In this document: piece by piece, positions 1-6,747 of the stretch | Layout: every line of letters begins with the position of its first letter | Position numbering within the stretch: position 1 is the stretch's first letter | From: Chrysiogenes arsenatis DSM 11915 | GTDB taxonomy: Bacteria > Chrysiogenota > Chrysiogenetes > Chrysiogenales > Chrysiogenaceae | Assembly: GCF_000469585.1 (NCBI RefSeq) | Contig: NZ_KI273144.1 | Coordinates: 353,646-417,645 of the forward strand | Direction of reading: 5' to 3' | DNA: 64,000 nt | Program-made: the position numbers and the translations under genes | Notes under the pieces: model-generated | What the model saw: only the letters and a program-made list of their open reading frames with translations | Told to the model about the DNA's origin: nothing | Databases searched by the model: none

Positions 1-651
1 GCCACCGCGCTTAAACGTCACCGGCCAGAAACAGCGGGAAAGCAGTCGCAGACCGTAGGGGTTGTCATACGTGGGAAAGTGGCGCGCAAACACGAACTTG
101 CCAAACGGCAACAACTCACCTGTTGGGTCGTTTGCGCTGATAAAGCGCGGCGCGCCAGTATCGTCAAAGCCAAACCAGCGGCGTGGTTTTGCCACCAGAT
201 TATCAATGCGCATCCGCCCCCCTGCGGCACGCCACAGAATTTCAATCGGGGTGTAGCCGTAGTACGGGGCGTCAAGGATCTCGCTGACAAGGTGGTACAG
301 GTCGATCCGCTCAAGGTCTTCCACCAGATCGCGGCGCAGTTTTTCGGCAGCGGGGGAGGGCTCTTCGTTATGCAGACTCCCCGCACGCCAGCGAAAGTCG
401 CGGCGCAGTGTCCCCAGCTTTCTGGTCTGCACCACGCTGGTGACGTGGGCATCGGCCATCAACCCTTCCAGCACGCGAGGACTATCGCCCCGCGCCAGCA
501 GTACCGGGTCAGGGTCGGGTAGTAGGCCAATAAAGGCACTAAAGTCCCACGCCGTGCTGCGGCTGGCTATCTCCTGCCCCAGCGCTTGGCGCTCAGAGCT
601 TTCGCGAAATTCTATAAATTCGTGCGGTGTGATCCAGAGACCCTTACTCAT
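1..651 (-). CDS. Phage portal protein, Mu gp29-like (DUF935), 3' end off window
   Basis: On the minus strand an open frame starts ATG at 651 and runs without a stop to position 1 (217 codons), so only the N-terminal half is present. The translation begins MSKGLWITPHEF and contains the block APYYGYTPIEILW and the stretch RRWFGFDD, typical of DUF935 portal proteins of Mu-like phages. The portal is the dodecameric channel at the head vertex through which the terminase pumps DNA. The start codon overlaps the terminase stop (ATGAGTAA), indicating translational coupling. The shorter plus- and minus-strand frames across this interval are shadows. The family call is from recognised sequence pattern, not from a search. 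Confidence 0.85.
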   Translation of the reverse strand, partial: MSKGLWITPHEFIEFRESSERQALGQEIASRSTAWDFSAFIGLLPDPDPVLLARGDSPRVLEGLMADAHVTSVVQTRKLGTLRRDFRWRAGSLHNEEPSPAAEKLRRDLVEDLERIDLYHLVSEILDAPYYGYTPIEILWRAAGGRMRIDNLVAKPRRWFGFDDTGAPRFISANDPTGELLPFGKFVFARHFPTYDNPYGLRLLSRCFWPVTFKRGG

Positions 652-2200
652 AAAACCCCCGTAGCATGGTGCGTGCCTGCCGTGGCACGGCAGAATGGAT
701 GCCATCCGAACCGTTCCCCTGATGGGTCTGTAATCCTGCGATGGCCATTTGCGAAGCATCAGGGCCGTCGTCATTCACCGACGGCGTGAGCAGGTAAATA
801 AACTGCTCGCGCAGTTTGTCTTGGTCGCTATGCCCACGCTCAAAGCGCAGCTTGCCGTACTCCCACAGGTACGAACACGTCCCTACAATCCGCCCCTCTT
901 TGTTGGTGTTATGGTGCACCGCCTGCCAAGGCAAGTAGCGCCCGACGCTTTTGGCGAAGGTCTGCATCGCTTCGTGCAGGAAATCCTTGAGCATGTTTTC
1001 TTCGATATACGCCACAGCGCTGCCGTAGGTTTCCTGCTGCGCGTAGGCGGCAGCGAACATTTCGCTGATGCTTTTTTTCTTGAGCCATGCATGGAGGCAG
1101 TAGAACGCCATCTGTTCTGGGTCGAGCCCCCACGTCACTACCGCGCGGTAGTCGTTGTTTTCCCCTGCTCGTGCCGACGGGTCGACCGCCGTTGCCACAA
1201 TGAGCGGCGAGCGGATGATGCGGGCACGCTCGTAATACTGTGCCTGTTCTTCGGGGAACGGACTGTCGGCCACCGCCACGCGGTTGCGCATTTCGCGGTT
1301 AAAGTCGAAGGTGCCCATGTCGCGCTTCTTCTTCATGAGCCGTTCCATCGGCCAGTTAGCAGGCCAAAGTGGCCGCTCCTGCGGGGTGCCTTCGTCTTGA
1401 ATGGCGTCGTACACTTTAGAGAAGTACAGCGGCTCGTTCGTCTCTTCGTCTGTCAGGGCAATCATTTGTGAAATAGCACTGCGAGGGTGAAAGAGGTTCC
1501 CTACTAGTAATGCGCGATACCCCTTGCCCAGCGATCCCAGCACTGAGCCGCGAATCCAGCTAATCAGCTTTTTTACGAGGCGCGGGTTTTCTACGTTGTC
1601 ATCGTTTTCCATGTCGTCGAAACGGACGTAGTCGGGGCGGTGTGGGCCGTTCTTGAGACCGCGCACCTTGTCGCGCCGTCCCCGTGCCAGCACCCAGATC
1701 CCATTGGATGTTTTAAAGTCGTCGTCGCTCCAGTGCTTCGTAGTAAGGTCGCCAAAGTCGTGGCGCAGGCGGACGTTTTCTTCTAGCTCCAACTTGAGCG
1801 CGACGGTGAACCCTTGCGCCTGTTCGTGCGTGTCGCTGATGAGCATGGCAAAGCGGCACAGCCCATAACAGATGGCGTGGAGCGGATCGCCAAAGGTAAA
1901 GAACGTCGACTTGGCGTGTTCGCGGGGAGCCCCAACGACGGCAAACTGGTCGCGCAATTCGGCTATTTCTGCCCACTCGTGATGGAAGTCGCCAAACTCT
2001 GTGGTGAAGTAGTGCGGCAGATAGGTCTGCATGAAAAACAACTTGTCGTGACGCGCGCTGGCAATGCGCTCCCGCTTCTTAGCGGGGGTGTCGCACTCAA
2101 AGGGGCTGACGCTCTCTTTGATGAACCCGCGCAGTTCGGCAACCTGTTTGTCATACTGCCCCTCGCTCATGCGGGGGCGTTTACGCATTACTGCTGCCAT
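644..2200 (-). CDS. Terminase large subunit, Mu gp28-like (TerL)
   Basis: 518 aa. This is the packaging motor: an N-terminal ATPase and a C-terminal RNase H-like nuclease that cuts and translocates phage DNA into the prohead. Visible features are a Walker A-like loop GAPREHAKST at residues 90-99, a Walker B-type segment RFDDMEND around residue 190, and a nuclease-type motif TAVDPSARAGE around residue 330 giving the first metal-binding aspartate. The length suits the family. The ATG at 2200 is preceded by AAGGAGCAAGGAC. Its 5' end overlaps the DUF1804 gene and its 3' end overlaps the portal, as expected for a head-assembly operon. In Mu-type phages this enzyme performs headful packaging that includes flanking host DNA. 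Confidence 0.9.
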   Translation of the reverse strand: MAAVMRKRPRMSEGQYDKQVAELRGFIKESVSPFECDTPAKKRERIASARHDKLFFMQTYLPHYFTTEFGDFHHEWAEIAELRDQFAVVGAPREHAKSTFFTFGDPLHAICYGLCRFAMLISDTHEQAQGFTVALKLELEENVRLRHDFGDLTTKHWSDDDFKTSNGIWVLARGRRDKVRGLKNGPHRPDYVRFDDMENDDNVENPRLVKKLISWIRGSVLGSLGKGYRALLVGNLFHPRSAISQMIALTDEETNEPLYFSKVYDAIQDEGTPQERPLWPANWPMERLMKKKRDMGTFDFNREMRNRVAVADSPFPEEQAQYYERARIIRSPLIVATAVDPSARAGENNDYRAVVTWGLDPEQMAFYCLHAWLKKKSISEMFAAAYAQQETYGSAVAYIEENMLKDFLHEAMQTFAKSVGRYLPWQAVHHNTNKEGRIVGTCSYLWEYGKLRFERGHSDQDKLREQFIYLLTPSVNDDGPDASQMAIAGLQTHQGNGSDGIHSAVPRQARTMLRGFYE

Positions 2201-2678
2201 GTCCTTGCTCCTTAAATGCCGTTGTCAGTGGATCAAAACTCTCCGCCAGTACTGCCAGTCCCGCGGGATCGTGCTCGCGCAACCAGCCGATAATAAATTG
2301 CAGGTTTTCCAGAAAGACCCGGGGACGGTCGTAGGCAGGAGCGGCTCCCGCCTGCTCCCAACGCTGCACCAGTGTGCCGAGCTTGGTAATGGCATCGAGG
2401 CTCCCCGCACTCAGGCTGCCCGCTTGGCTGGTTTCCAGTGCTGTGAGTTCGCGTTCAAACAGGTCGCGCAGCCGCTGCACATTAGTGCGCTTTTGCTGCC
2501 GCGCCCGATCCCAGTCGTCGTGCTCTTCGCTGCCGCGTCTGGTTTCCGCCTTCCACGCCGCCACGCTCTGGCGCGAAACCCCCAGCGCATCGGCAATCTC
2601 TGTTAGGCTTTTGCCGTCGGCGGTGTACATACGGAAAGCGACGTCGTAGAGCTTCCCCTTTGCCCCTTTTTCCGCCAT
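2181..2678 (-). CDS. DUF1804 phage protein, probable small terminase subunit
   Basis: 165 aa from the ATG at 2678, chosen because AAGGAGCTGTTCTG precedes it and because that ATG overlaps the upstream stop as ATGA; a longer frame upstream only reads through the neighbouring gene. The N-terminus MAEKGAKGKLYDVAFRMY is followed by a helix-turn-helix (SLTEIADALGVSRQSVAAWK, about residues 24-43), then a helical region. DUF1804 proteins sit directly upstream of the gp28-type large terminase in Mu-like phages, and an HTH protein in that position normally recognises DNA for packaging. The small-terminase role is inferred from position and HTH content. Confidence 0.75.
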   Translation of the reverse strand: MAEKGAKGKLYDVAFRMYTADGKSLTEIADALGVSRQSVAAWKAETRRGSEEHDDWDRARQQKRTNVQRLRDLFERELTALETSQAGSLSAGSLDAITKLGTLVQRWEQAGAAPAYDRPRVFLENLQFIIGWLREHDPAGLAVLAESFDPLTTAFKEQGHGSSNA

Positions 2679-2923
2679 CAGAACAGCTCCTTTTCCAGTC
2701 TGGCAATCTCGCCGCGCACGGCCTGTAACTCGCCCCAGTGCTGCACCAGATCGTCCATGAATGTGGCGAGTCTGGGGATCTCCAGATCTGCCACCGGAGT
2801 CAGCGCGGTATTGAGCCCACTGCGGATAGCGCCGCAATGCCCTTCTATTCGCAACATTAAGCGCTGCTGACGATCCTTGGCTTCTGCCAATCTGCCGCGC
2901 ATAGCGGCACGTTCTATACTCAT
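2678..2923 (-). CDS. Small helical phage protein of head operon
   Basis: 81 aa from ATG 2923 (GGAGTGGGGAAACG upstream). I do not recognise the family. It is charged and predominantly helical, with a C-terminal heptad-like stretch (ELQAVRGEIARLEKELF). It is coupled to both neighbours by ATGA overlaps, so it is translated with the DUF1804 protein and the upstream membrane protein. The position matches the small genes found between lysis genes and terminase in Mu-like phages. Function unknown. Confidence 0.7.
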   Translation of the reverse strand: MSIERAAMRGRLAEAKDRQQRLMLRIEGHCGAIRSGLNTALTPVADLEIPRLATFMDDLVQHWGELQAVRGEIARLEKELF

Positions 2924-3264
2924 CGTTTCCCCACTCCTTCCCGGGCAGCCGGGCACCACTGATTGTGTTCTATCTTCTGCACCATGGCTTCCAGTGTCCG
3001 TGTAGAGAGGGTGATCACCCCCGATAGATCTTCTGCCAGTCGCTCGTACCCCTTGACGAGCGAGACGTTGTCTTCGTAGTAGCGTGTCACCCGATCCATA
3101 TCTGCGCGGTAGACCTTGAGGACGTTATCAAGCTGCGCCTTGTGCTCAGCTAGCATCCGCTCCGTGCGGCGCTGATCGACATACCAGAACACCACCGCCA
3201 TGCCGGGCAAGCCCAGCGTACTGACCGTCAGCGACACGAACGCCAGCGGAATTCCCTCCAACAT
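2920..3264 (-). CDS. Phage protein with N-terminal TM and coiled coil
   Basis: 114 aa from ATG 3264, preceded by AAGGGGGAAATAGGC; a TTG seven codons upstream is possible but has a poorer context. Residues about 5-24 form a membrane helix (PLAFVSLTVSTLGLPGMAVV), followed by a long charged helical region. The architecture resembles the DUF2730-type small membrane/coiled-coil proteins at this place in Mu-like genomes, but the family assignment is tentative. It could also act as an inner-membrane partner in lysis, because it follows the lipoprotein gene by two bases. Confidence 0.65.
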   Translation of the reverse strand: MLEGIPLAFVSLTVSTLGLPGMAVVFWYVDQRRTERMLAEHKAQLDNVLKVYRADMDRVTRYYEDNVSLVKGYERLAEDLSGVITLSTRTLEAMVQKIEHNQWCPAAREGVGKR

Positions 3265-3266
3265 GC

Positions 3267-3500
3267 CTATTTCCCCCTTTTGCAATCGGCCAGCTCGTCA
3301 GTGAGCCAGCGTTCGTAGTCGTAGCGCTCCAGTAGCCATGCCGGAGTCACTTCATAATTGCCGCTCGCCAGCGGCGTGATCATCCGGTCGGCGGGGATTA
3401 CCACCACCGGGGATGGGCGGGCGGCGCAACTGCTCAAAATGAGCAGAAAGGCCATGGCCGTCGCGGCGAGCAAGATCTTCTGCAAAGGTGTGGCGATCAT
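3267..3500 (-). CDS. Small phage lipoprotein, o-spanin-like candidate
   Basis: 77 aa from ATG 3500 (CCGGAGGCGACCT upstream). The N-terminus is a clear lipoprotein signal, with hydrophobic core ILLAATAMAFLLILSSC and lipobox cysteine at about residue 25, followed by a short proline-containing mature part. About 150 bases of it overlap, in another frame, the gene at 3352-3591. An outer-membrane lipoprotein encoded overlapping a small TM protein is the classic Rz/Rz1 spanin layout. The spanin call is an inference from architecture; no homology was recognised. The ATG at 3521 would add seven basic residues and is less likely. Confidence 0.6.
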   Translation of the reverse strand: MIATPLQKILLAATAMAFLLILSSCAARPSPVVVIPADRMITPLASGNYEVTPAWLLERYDYERWLTDELADCKRGK

Positions 3501-3591
3501 AGGTCGCCTCCGGCGGAGCATTGCGGTGTGCCAGATACTGGCGCACCAGCATGCCCACCACCGCCAGCAGTGCCGCCAGCGCTTCCCACAT
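3352..3591 (-). CDS. Small phage TM protein overlapping lipoprotein gene
   Basis: 79 aa, ATG 3591, two bases after the upstream stop. It has an N-terminal membrane helix (EALAALLAVVGMLVRQYL) and a soluble tail with an AFEQLR-like segment (LSAHFEQLRRPP) that I associate with small proteins of Mu-like phages. Its 3' part is shared out of frame with the lipoprotein gene 3267-3500, so the pair could be inner- and outer-membrane spanin subunits. The tail is shorter than a typical Rz coiled coil, so this remains a candidate. Confidence 0.6.
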   Translation of the reverse strand: MWEALAALLAVVGMLVRQYLAHRNAPPEATYDRHTFAEDLARRDGHGLSAHFEQLRRPPIPGGGNPRRPDDHAAGERQL

Positions 3592-3593
3592 GG

Positions 3594-3812
3594 CTACTGC
3601 GCCTTGTCATGGGACACGTCCCAATTGATGGGCTCTTTCGTCATCAGGCGCAGCGCTACGTTGAGTGCAGCCAGGATGGACGTTTGTGCTTCCAGGCTAA
3701 TGACAAAGCCGGTGTAGCTCTGCACCACCAGCGCAATGATAGCCAGCAGGTTGATCCAGAACGTCTTACTCAGCCAAAAACGTTTCCCTGCGGTCGCTTG
3801 GTTCTGTGGCAT
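3594..3812 (-). CDS. Holin-like small membrane protein of phage
   Basis: 72 aa, start ATG 3812 with strong AAGGAG five bases upstream. The pattern W(L)SKTFWINLLAIIALV, a second hydrophobic segment (ILAALNVALRLMTKEPI) and a charged C-terminus match a widespread small phage membrane protein often found in lysis cassettes. It is the first strong ORF of the leftward late-type transcription unit and is followed by the lipoprotein/TM pair. A holin role is inferred from size, two hydrophobic segments and place. Confidence 0.65.
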   Translation of the reverse strand: MPQNQATAGKRFWLSKTFWINLLAIIALVVQSYTGFVISLEAQTSILAALNVALRLMTKEPINWDVSHDKAQ

Positions 3813-3829
3813 GTGTACTCCTTGGTCGG

Positions 3830-3916
3830 TTACGGGTTAGCAAATGTGAAAAGTAACAACGTGAAAGACGCTAGACGGGCCTTCGTGCACAGGGCGATGG
3901 ATGTGAAATGTTCCAT
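3830..3916 (-). CDS. Possible 28-residue hydrophobic peptide
   Basis: A very short frame, MEHFTSIALC...FTFANP, starts at ATG 3916 directly behind a strong Shine-Dalgarno sequence (GGAGGCAATC) and stops 17 bases before the holin-like gene. The C-terminal half is hydrophobic (RLASFTLLLFTFANP). It could be a leader peptide or tiny membrane peptide coupled to the lysis genes. Evidence is only the SD, position and composition. The rest of the 3917-4140 interval holds two terminators and no further gene that I can see. Confidence 0.3.
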   Translation of the reverse strand: MEHFTSIALCTKARLASFTLLLFTFANP

Positions 3917-4021
3917 GATTGCCTCCATGTTGCTGCTCACGTGTGACCCGCGAGCGCGTTACTACGAGAGCAACTGGTGGCGATCATAAGGGGAGATGGC
4001 TAAATAGTCTTTTGAACACCA

Positions 4022-4046
4022 ACAAAAAAACGGCTCTGGGAGCCGT
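4022..4046 (-). terminator. Rho-independent terminator (minus strand)
   Basis: A perfect 7-bp stem, ACGGCTC (4030-4036) with GAGCCGT (4040-4046) and a 3-base loop, is followed on the minus strand by a run of seven T. It is the second of two tandem terminators downstream of the cargo genes and separates them from the lysis/head genes. Confidence 0.8.
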
Positions 4047-4080
4047 TGTAGGTAATATACTCGTAACAAGAGGGGGAAAT

Positions 4081-4111
4081 AAAAAACCCCCGCGTCCGTG
4101 AGGGGCGGGGG
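4081..4111 (-). terminator. Rho-independent terminator (minus strand)
   Basis: CCCCCGC (4087-4093) pairs with GCGGGGG (4105-4111); on the minus strand the stem is followed by six T. It lies 30 bases after the stop of the 4-TM gene, so it ends the repressor-cargo transcript before the late region. Confidence 0.8.
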
Positions 4112-4140
4112 TGTGCTTGGTTTGCTATTGCAGCATATTG

Positions 4141-4647
4141 CTATTTGACATCAGCATCTGGGCTAATACCCTCCGCCTGTCTGCGATGTTCAATAACGGC
4201 ATCTATGCGCTCGCGCTGGATTCGCATGAGCGAACCTGGAAGCCGCAAGGATAAGATAAAAGCGAAGACGGCAAAAAATAAAAACACGCGCTCTACCCAA
4301 ATCCGTATAGCGTAATGCGTTGCAGGAATAAGTAGTGCAATAAATATACAAGCAAGGGTTATAAGGTACAGAACGAACATCCACTTATGCCGAGCAAGGC
4401 GGTTAGAAAGTGTTTTACGGTGAGCCTCCGCTATTCTCCATGTGCCAGGCGGCAAGAGGGCGGGGTCGCCAAGTAAGGCAATGATTGCCACCAAGAAACC
4501 AGCAAGGACGGAAAAAACGGTCACAATAACATTCATGGCGTTGCTATTCTCATGAATCAGCGGTTGCCCGTAGTACGAAGCTGCGATGGCCAATGCAAAA
4601 GAAACCGCCGTGAAAGTGATTTTTTTCCAGTCTAATTGCTGTTTCAT
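4141..4647 (-). CDS. Four-TM membrane protein of prophage cargo pair
   Basis: 168 aa. Four hydrophobic segments are visible at about residues 10-27, 39-60, 89-107 and 118-138, with a charged loop between TM2 and TM3 (RIAEAHRKTLSNRLARHK) and a charged cytoplasmic-type tail. I do not recognise the family. The start overlaps the stop of the 311-aa gene by ATGA, so the two are translated together. The pair lies in the region between repressor and lysis genes and is followed by its own tandem terminators, a typical place for lysogenic-conversion, superinfection-exclusion or abortive-infection genes. That role is inference. The base composition is lower in G+C than the early operon. Confidence 0.75.
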   Translation of the reverse strand: MKQQLDWKKITFTAVSFALAIAASYYGQPLIHENSNAMNVIVTVFSVLAGFLVAIIALLGDPALLPPGTWRIAEAHRKTLSNRLARHKWMFVLYLITLACIFIALLIPATHYAIRIWVERVFLFFAVFAFILSLRLPGSLMRIQRERIDAVIEHRRQAEGISPDADVK

Positions 4648-5579
4648 TGTGATAGCGTCCCATCCCTTTGCAGTGTTGTCATGTACGCCAGTACTGCGTT
4701 CATGACGTCATTATATACCACCGTGTTCCCCTCTAACCGCAACTGAACCTTTTCACTAACGCGCATCTGGCGAGCACTCAGGTGATTGCCCTTTCCTGTG
4801 ACAATTTTAAAGCCATCATCTTCGGGTTCGTCCGCTACGATCTTTTTTGCAATGTCTGCCACCCGACTCGCTGCCGTCAACTTGCTCTCTTTTTTCCGTG
4901 AGTCAAAAGAGATAGTAACACGTACATTCAGGTTTTCAATCCCATTTGGCGTAACATCAGACGCAAACATTCCCCGAATCTCTTGCGCAAGGGAACCGAA
5001 TAACTTCCTTTGGACAGTTGTCCTTTCTATATGCTCAACACTGGCGGAATACAGTGCTCCGCTGAGTTCGATCTCTTTTACCCCTTCGCGATTCAATATC
5101 CTAAGATTATCTGTATTTACAATAGGATCAACCGTGTAACTCTCGGCAAGCTCGTGCTGATCTACACTCAGCAGAACAGAAGACAGGTACGATGTTGCAA
5201 TAGATTCGTGCACTCCGCTCGGACACAGTATGACGTGGTTATTTTTAATCAACACAAAAATATCCCCGCTCAGGTAGTCGTGTCCGTCGGGCGGAGGACA
5301 TACACTCAGGTCAGTTGCTGGGCTTTGCGGTGACGGCTGCGGAATAATAGACGTTGGCTGGTTAGGCCTGTAGAGGCCGATATGCAAAAAGATGCCGCCA
5401 TTCTCTGCTAAAAAATACTTCAGCCCTTGGATCTTTCCGAGCCGATGCGGAAATGTTCTGTTTTCAGTGTTTGATAGCTTTTGATGTGCGTCCGTGATGA
5501 TTCGTTCGAGATCATTGGACTGCGATCTACTCCAAACAGCCCGACGATAGAACAGTGTGCGTGTGCATGTTAGTGACAT
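4644..5579 (-). CDS. Soluble 311-aa partner of 4-TM protein, unknown
   Basis: 311 aa, no signal peptide and no membrane segment. The N-terminal part is basic (RTLFYRRAVWSRSQS). A central beta-rich part includes SGDIFVLIKNNHVILCPSG. The C-terminal half is helical and lysine/glutamate rich. I recognise no catalytic motif. The start at 5579 lies close behind a purine-rich GGGGGGAAG stretch. It is coupled by ATGA to the 4-TM gene downstream. A soluble sensor or regulator acting on a membrane effector is one reading, consistent with prophage defence or exclusion modules, but nothing in the sequence proves it. Confidence 0.7.
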   Translation of the reverse strand: MSLTCTRTLFYRRAVWSRSQSNDLERIITDAHQKLSNTENRTFPHRLGKIQGLKYFLAENGGIFLHIGLYRPNQPTSIIPQPSPQSPATDLSVCPPPDGHDYLSGDIFVLIKNNHVILCPSGVHESIATSYLSSVLLSVDQHELAESYTVDPIVNTDNLRILNREGVKEIELSGALYSASVEHIERTTVQRKLFGSLAQEIRGMFASDVTPNGIENLNVRVTISFDSRKKESKLTAASRVADIAKKIVADEPEDDGFKIVTGKGNHLSARQMRVSEKVQLRLEGNTVVYNDVMNAVLAYMTTLQRDGTLSQ

Positions 5580-5629
5580 ACTTCCCCCCTTGTTATTTTG
5601 GTCATCTAATCCCCTTTACCCTGCCCCCT

Positions 5630-6088
5630 TCATCCCCGTAGAAAGTCAGTTCGCAATTTAATGTCAGGAATTTCAGAGATCGTCTCGTGCAGATATTTTA
5701 CGTCGCCTAACAAGACAAAACCGATGCCACCTTTAGTATTTTCACTACGATACATCAGCATTTCACTTAAGGGCTTTAATGTCCAAATCGTATCAGGTGA
5801 CAGCAGCTGCGCGTCATGGACAATAAACACAACGCTTTCACCTTTTTCGCCAACAGCTGCAATTAGCTGGCGCAACTGACGTACATTCTCCTCAGCTGCG
5901 CGCTTTGGCTTTCCACCTAATGCTGTAACTAATGCGCTCACAAAGCGATTCTTTGTCACACCTTTCTGCACGGCAACATCCACCAGTCGGTAGCCCGGTA
6001 TCGGGTGCTCCGACTCTGGTAACTGTTTTGCGACCACAAATCGTTGGCCCGTCACGGTGTGGAGAATCATCTCAAGCATTGCTGACAT
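5630..6088 (-). CDS. MuB-like ATPase fragment lacking Walker A
   Basis: 152 aa, ATG 6088 with AAGGAGCGAGCT upstream; an in-frame TAA upstream rules out a longer N-terminus. The C-terminal half resembles the Walker B and sensor region of MuB/TnsC-type AAA ATPases: VVFIVHDAQLL (Walker B with D instead of the usual DE/EE), then GFVLLGDVKYLH and LRTDF. The phage's own MuB has the parallel blocks IVLVIEEAH, VVLVGQSDPM and LRTDV. No P-loop is present. The protein sits between the repressor and the cargo pair, in the lysogenic transcript. A regulator or decoy of transposition is possible; so is a remnant that kept a structural role. Confidence 0.65.
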   Translation of the reverse strand: MSAMLEMILHTVTGQRFVVAKQLPESEHPIPGYRLVDVAVQKGVTKNRFVSALVTALGGKPKRAAEENVRQLRQLIAAVGEKGESVVFIVHDAQLLSPDTIWTLKPLSEMLMYRSENTKGGIGFVLLGDVKYLHETISEIPDIKLRTDFLRG

Positions 6089-6114
6089 AGCTCGCTCCTT
6101 GTTTCTTTAATTAT

Positions 6115-6129
6115 GCCGAACAGTTCGGC
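6115..6129 (-). other. Hairpin after repressor stop
   Basis: GCCGAA (6115-6120) and TTCGGC (6124-6129) form a perfect 6-bp inverted repeat with a 3-base loop that begins at the repressor stop codon. There is no T-run on the minus strand, so it may be a weak terminator, an RNA-stability element or a protein site between the repressor and the MuB-like gene. Confidence 0.35.
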
Positions 6130-6632
6130 TATTGTGTAATGCGTTCTTCCAAGGCTTTGACTCGTTGTTCCAACGCTTTGGTGTGCTTTTTAGTGCGCAC
6201 CATAAACTCTATCAATTCAACAGCAAGGAGCTGGTCGTCGCTGTCGAGTTCATCTAGCAATGTCAGTAATAGGCGCGATTGGCCAATACCAGTTTTTGGG
6301 GTGTGATCGGAGGCCGATTCGTATTCCCTCTCGGTCATTGTTCTACCAATAACAATACCGGACATTGTTTTCCCTAATCCGCTCTTGCCCATTATAGAGC
6401 CTAATCCACTCCACCGCTCCATCGGCCCCGCGCCGGTAAGGAGCCAGTCGAGTGAAATGTCATGACTATCTGCTATCTGTACACAAAGTGGGTAAGGTAC
6501 GTGATCCCGCGATTTCCAATTGCTAAGCGTCTGTCGATTAACGCCAGTCTCATTGCATAGCTCTGTGTCAGTGTTTACGCGCAGCGCATGCTTAATTCGG
6601 TCGATAATAGTTTCAGCAGCATTTTTATTCAT
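6129..6632 (-). CDS. CI-like phage repressor, no S24 peptidase domain
   Basis: 167 aa from ATG 6632 (AAGAGG upstream, long spacing); the longer frame to 6695 would run through the early promoter and is rejected. The N-terminal domain has a phage-CI-type helix-turn-helix (ELCNETGVNRQTLSNWKSRD, about residues 24-43) followed by SLDWLLTGAGP, the usual sequence at the end of this domain. The C-terminal third is a heptad-like helix (ALEQRVKALEERI) that would mediate oligomerisation. No Ser-Lys LexA/S24 peptidase is seen, so induction would not be by RecA-stimulated self-cleavage. It is divergent from the early operon and likely binds the GTGTAA-type sites between them. Confidence 0.75.
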   Translation of the reverse strand: MNKNAAETIIDRIKHALRVNTDTELCNETGVNRQTLSNWKSRDHVPYPLCVQIADSHDISLDWLLTGAGPMERWSGLGSIMGKSGLGKTMSGIVIGRTMTEREYESASDHTPKTGIGQSRLLLTLLDELDSDDQLLAVELIEFMVRTKKHTKALEQRVKALEERITQ

Positions 6633-6635
6633 ATT

Positions 6636-6682
6636 GTGTAATTTACCTCTTGACTTACCCGTACTGTGTAAATAATATACAC
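6636..6682. promoter_or_regulatory. Candidate repressor operators in divergent region
   Basis: GTGTA (6666-6670) and TACAC (6678-6682) form a perfect inverted repeat with a 7-base spacer lying across the -10 box of the early promoter. A second GTGTAATTTAC element lies at 6636-6646, between the -35 box and the repressor start. Repeated GTGTAA half-sites overlapping the promoter suggest operators for the CI-like protein or the gp16-like regulator. Assignment to a protein is inference. Confidence 0.5.
6650..6678 (+). promoter_or_regulatory. Early (transposition) operon promoter, sigma70
   Basis: TTGACT (6650-6655), exactly 17 bases, then TAATAT (6673-6678). This is close to the sigma70 consensus and points at the early operon, whose first gene starts 70 bases downstream. 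Inverted repeats overlap it, so it is probably the repressed early promoter of the phage. Confidence 0.8.
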
Positions 6683-6747
6683 GACATGAATACACGGTAG
6701 CGGTTTCGCTTTGTGTGTCAATAGGAAAAATAGGAGGTGCGCTGGTG

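Noticed and set aside
79-522. Plus-strand frame in the portal region
   Set aside because: The minus-strand frame gives an unmistakable DUF935 portal sequence open to the window edge; the plus-strand frame is its shadow.
4141-5579. Kiwa-type defence pair (KwaA membrane, KwaB soluble)
   Set aside because: Sizes and membrane/soluble pairing are similar, but the gene order is reversed and I see no DUF4868 pattern in the 311-aa protein. Without a profile search it stays unassigned.
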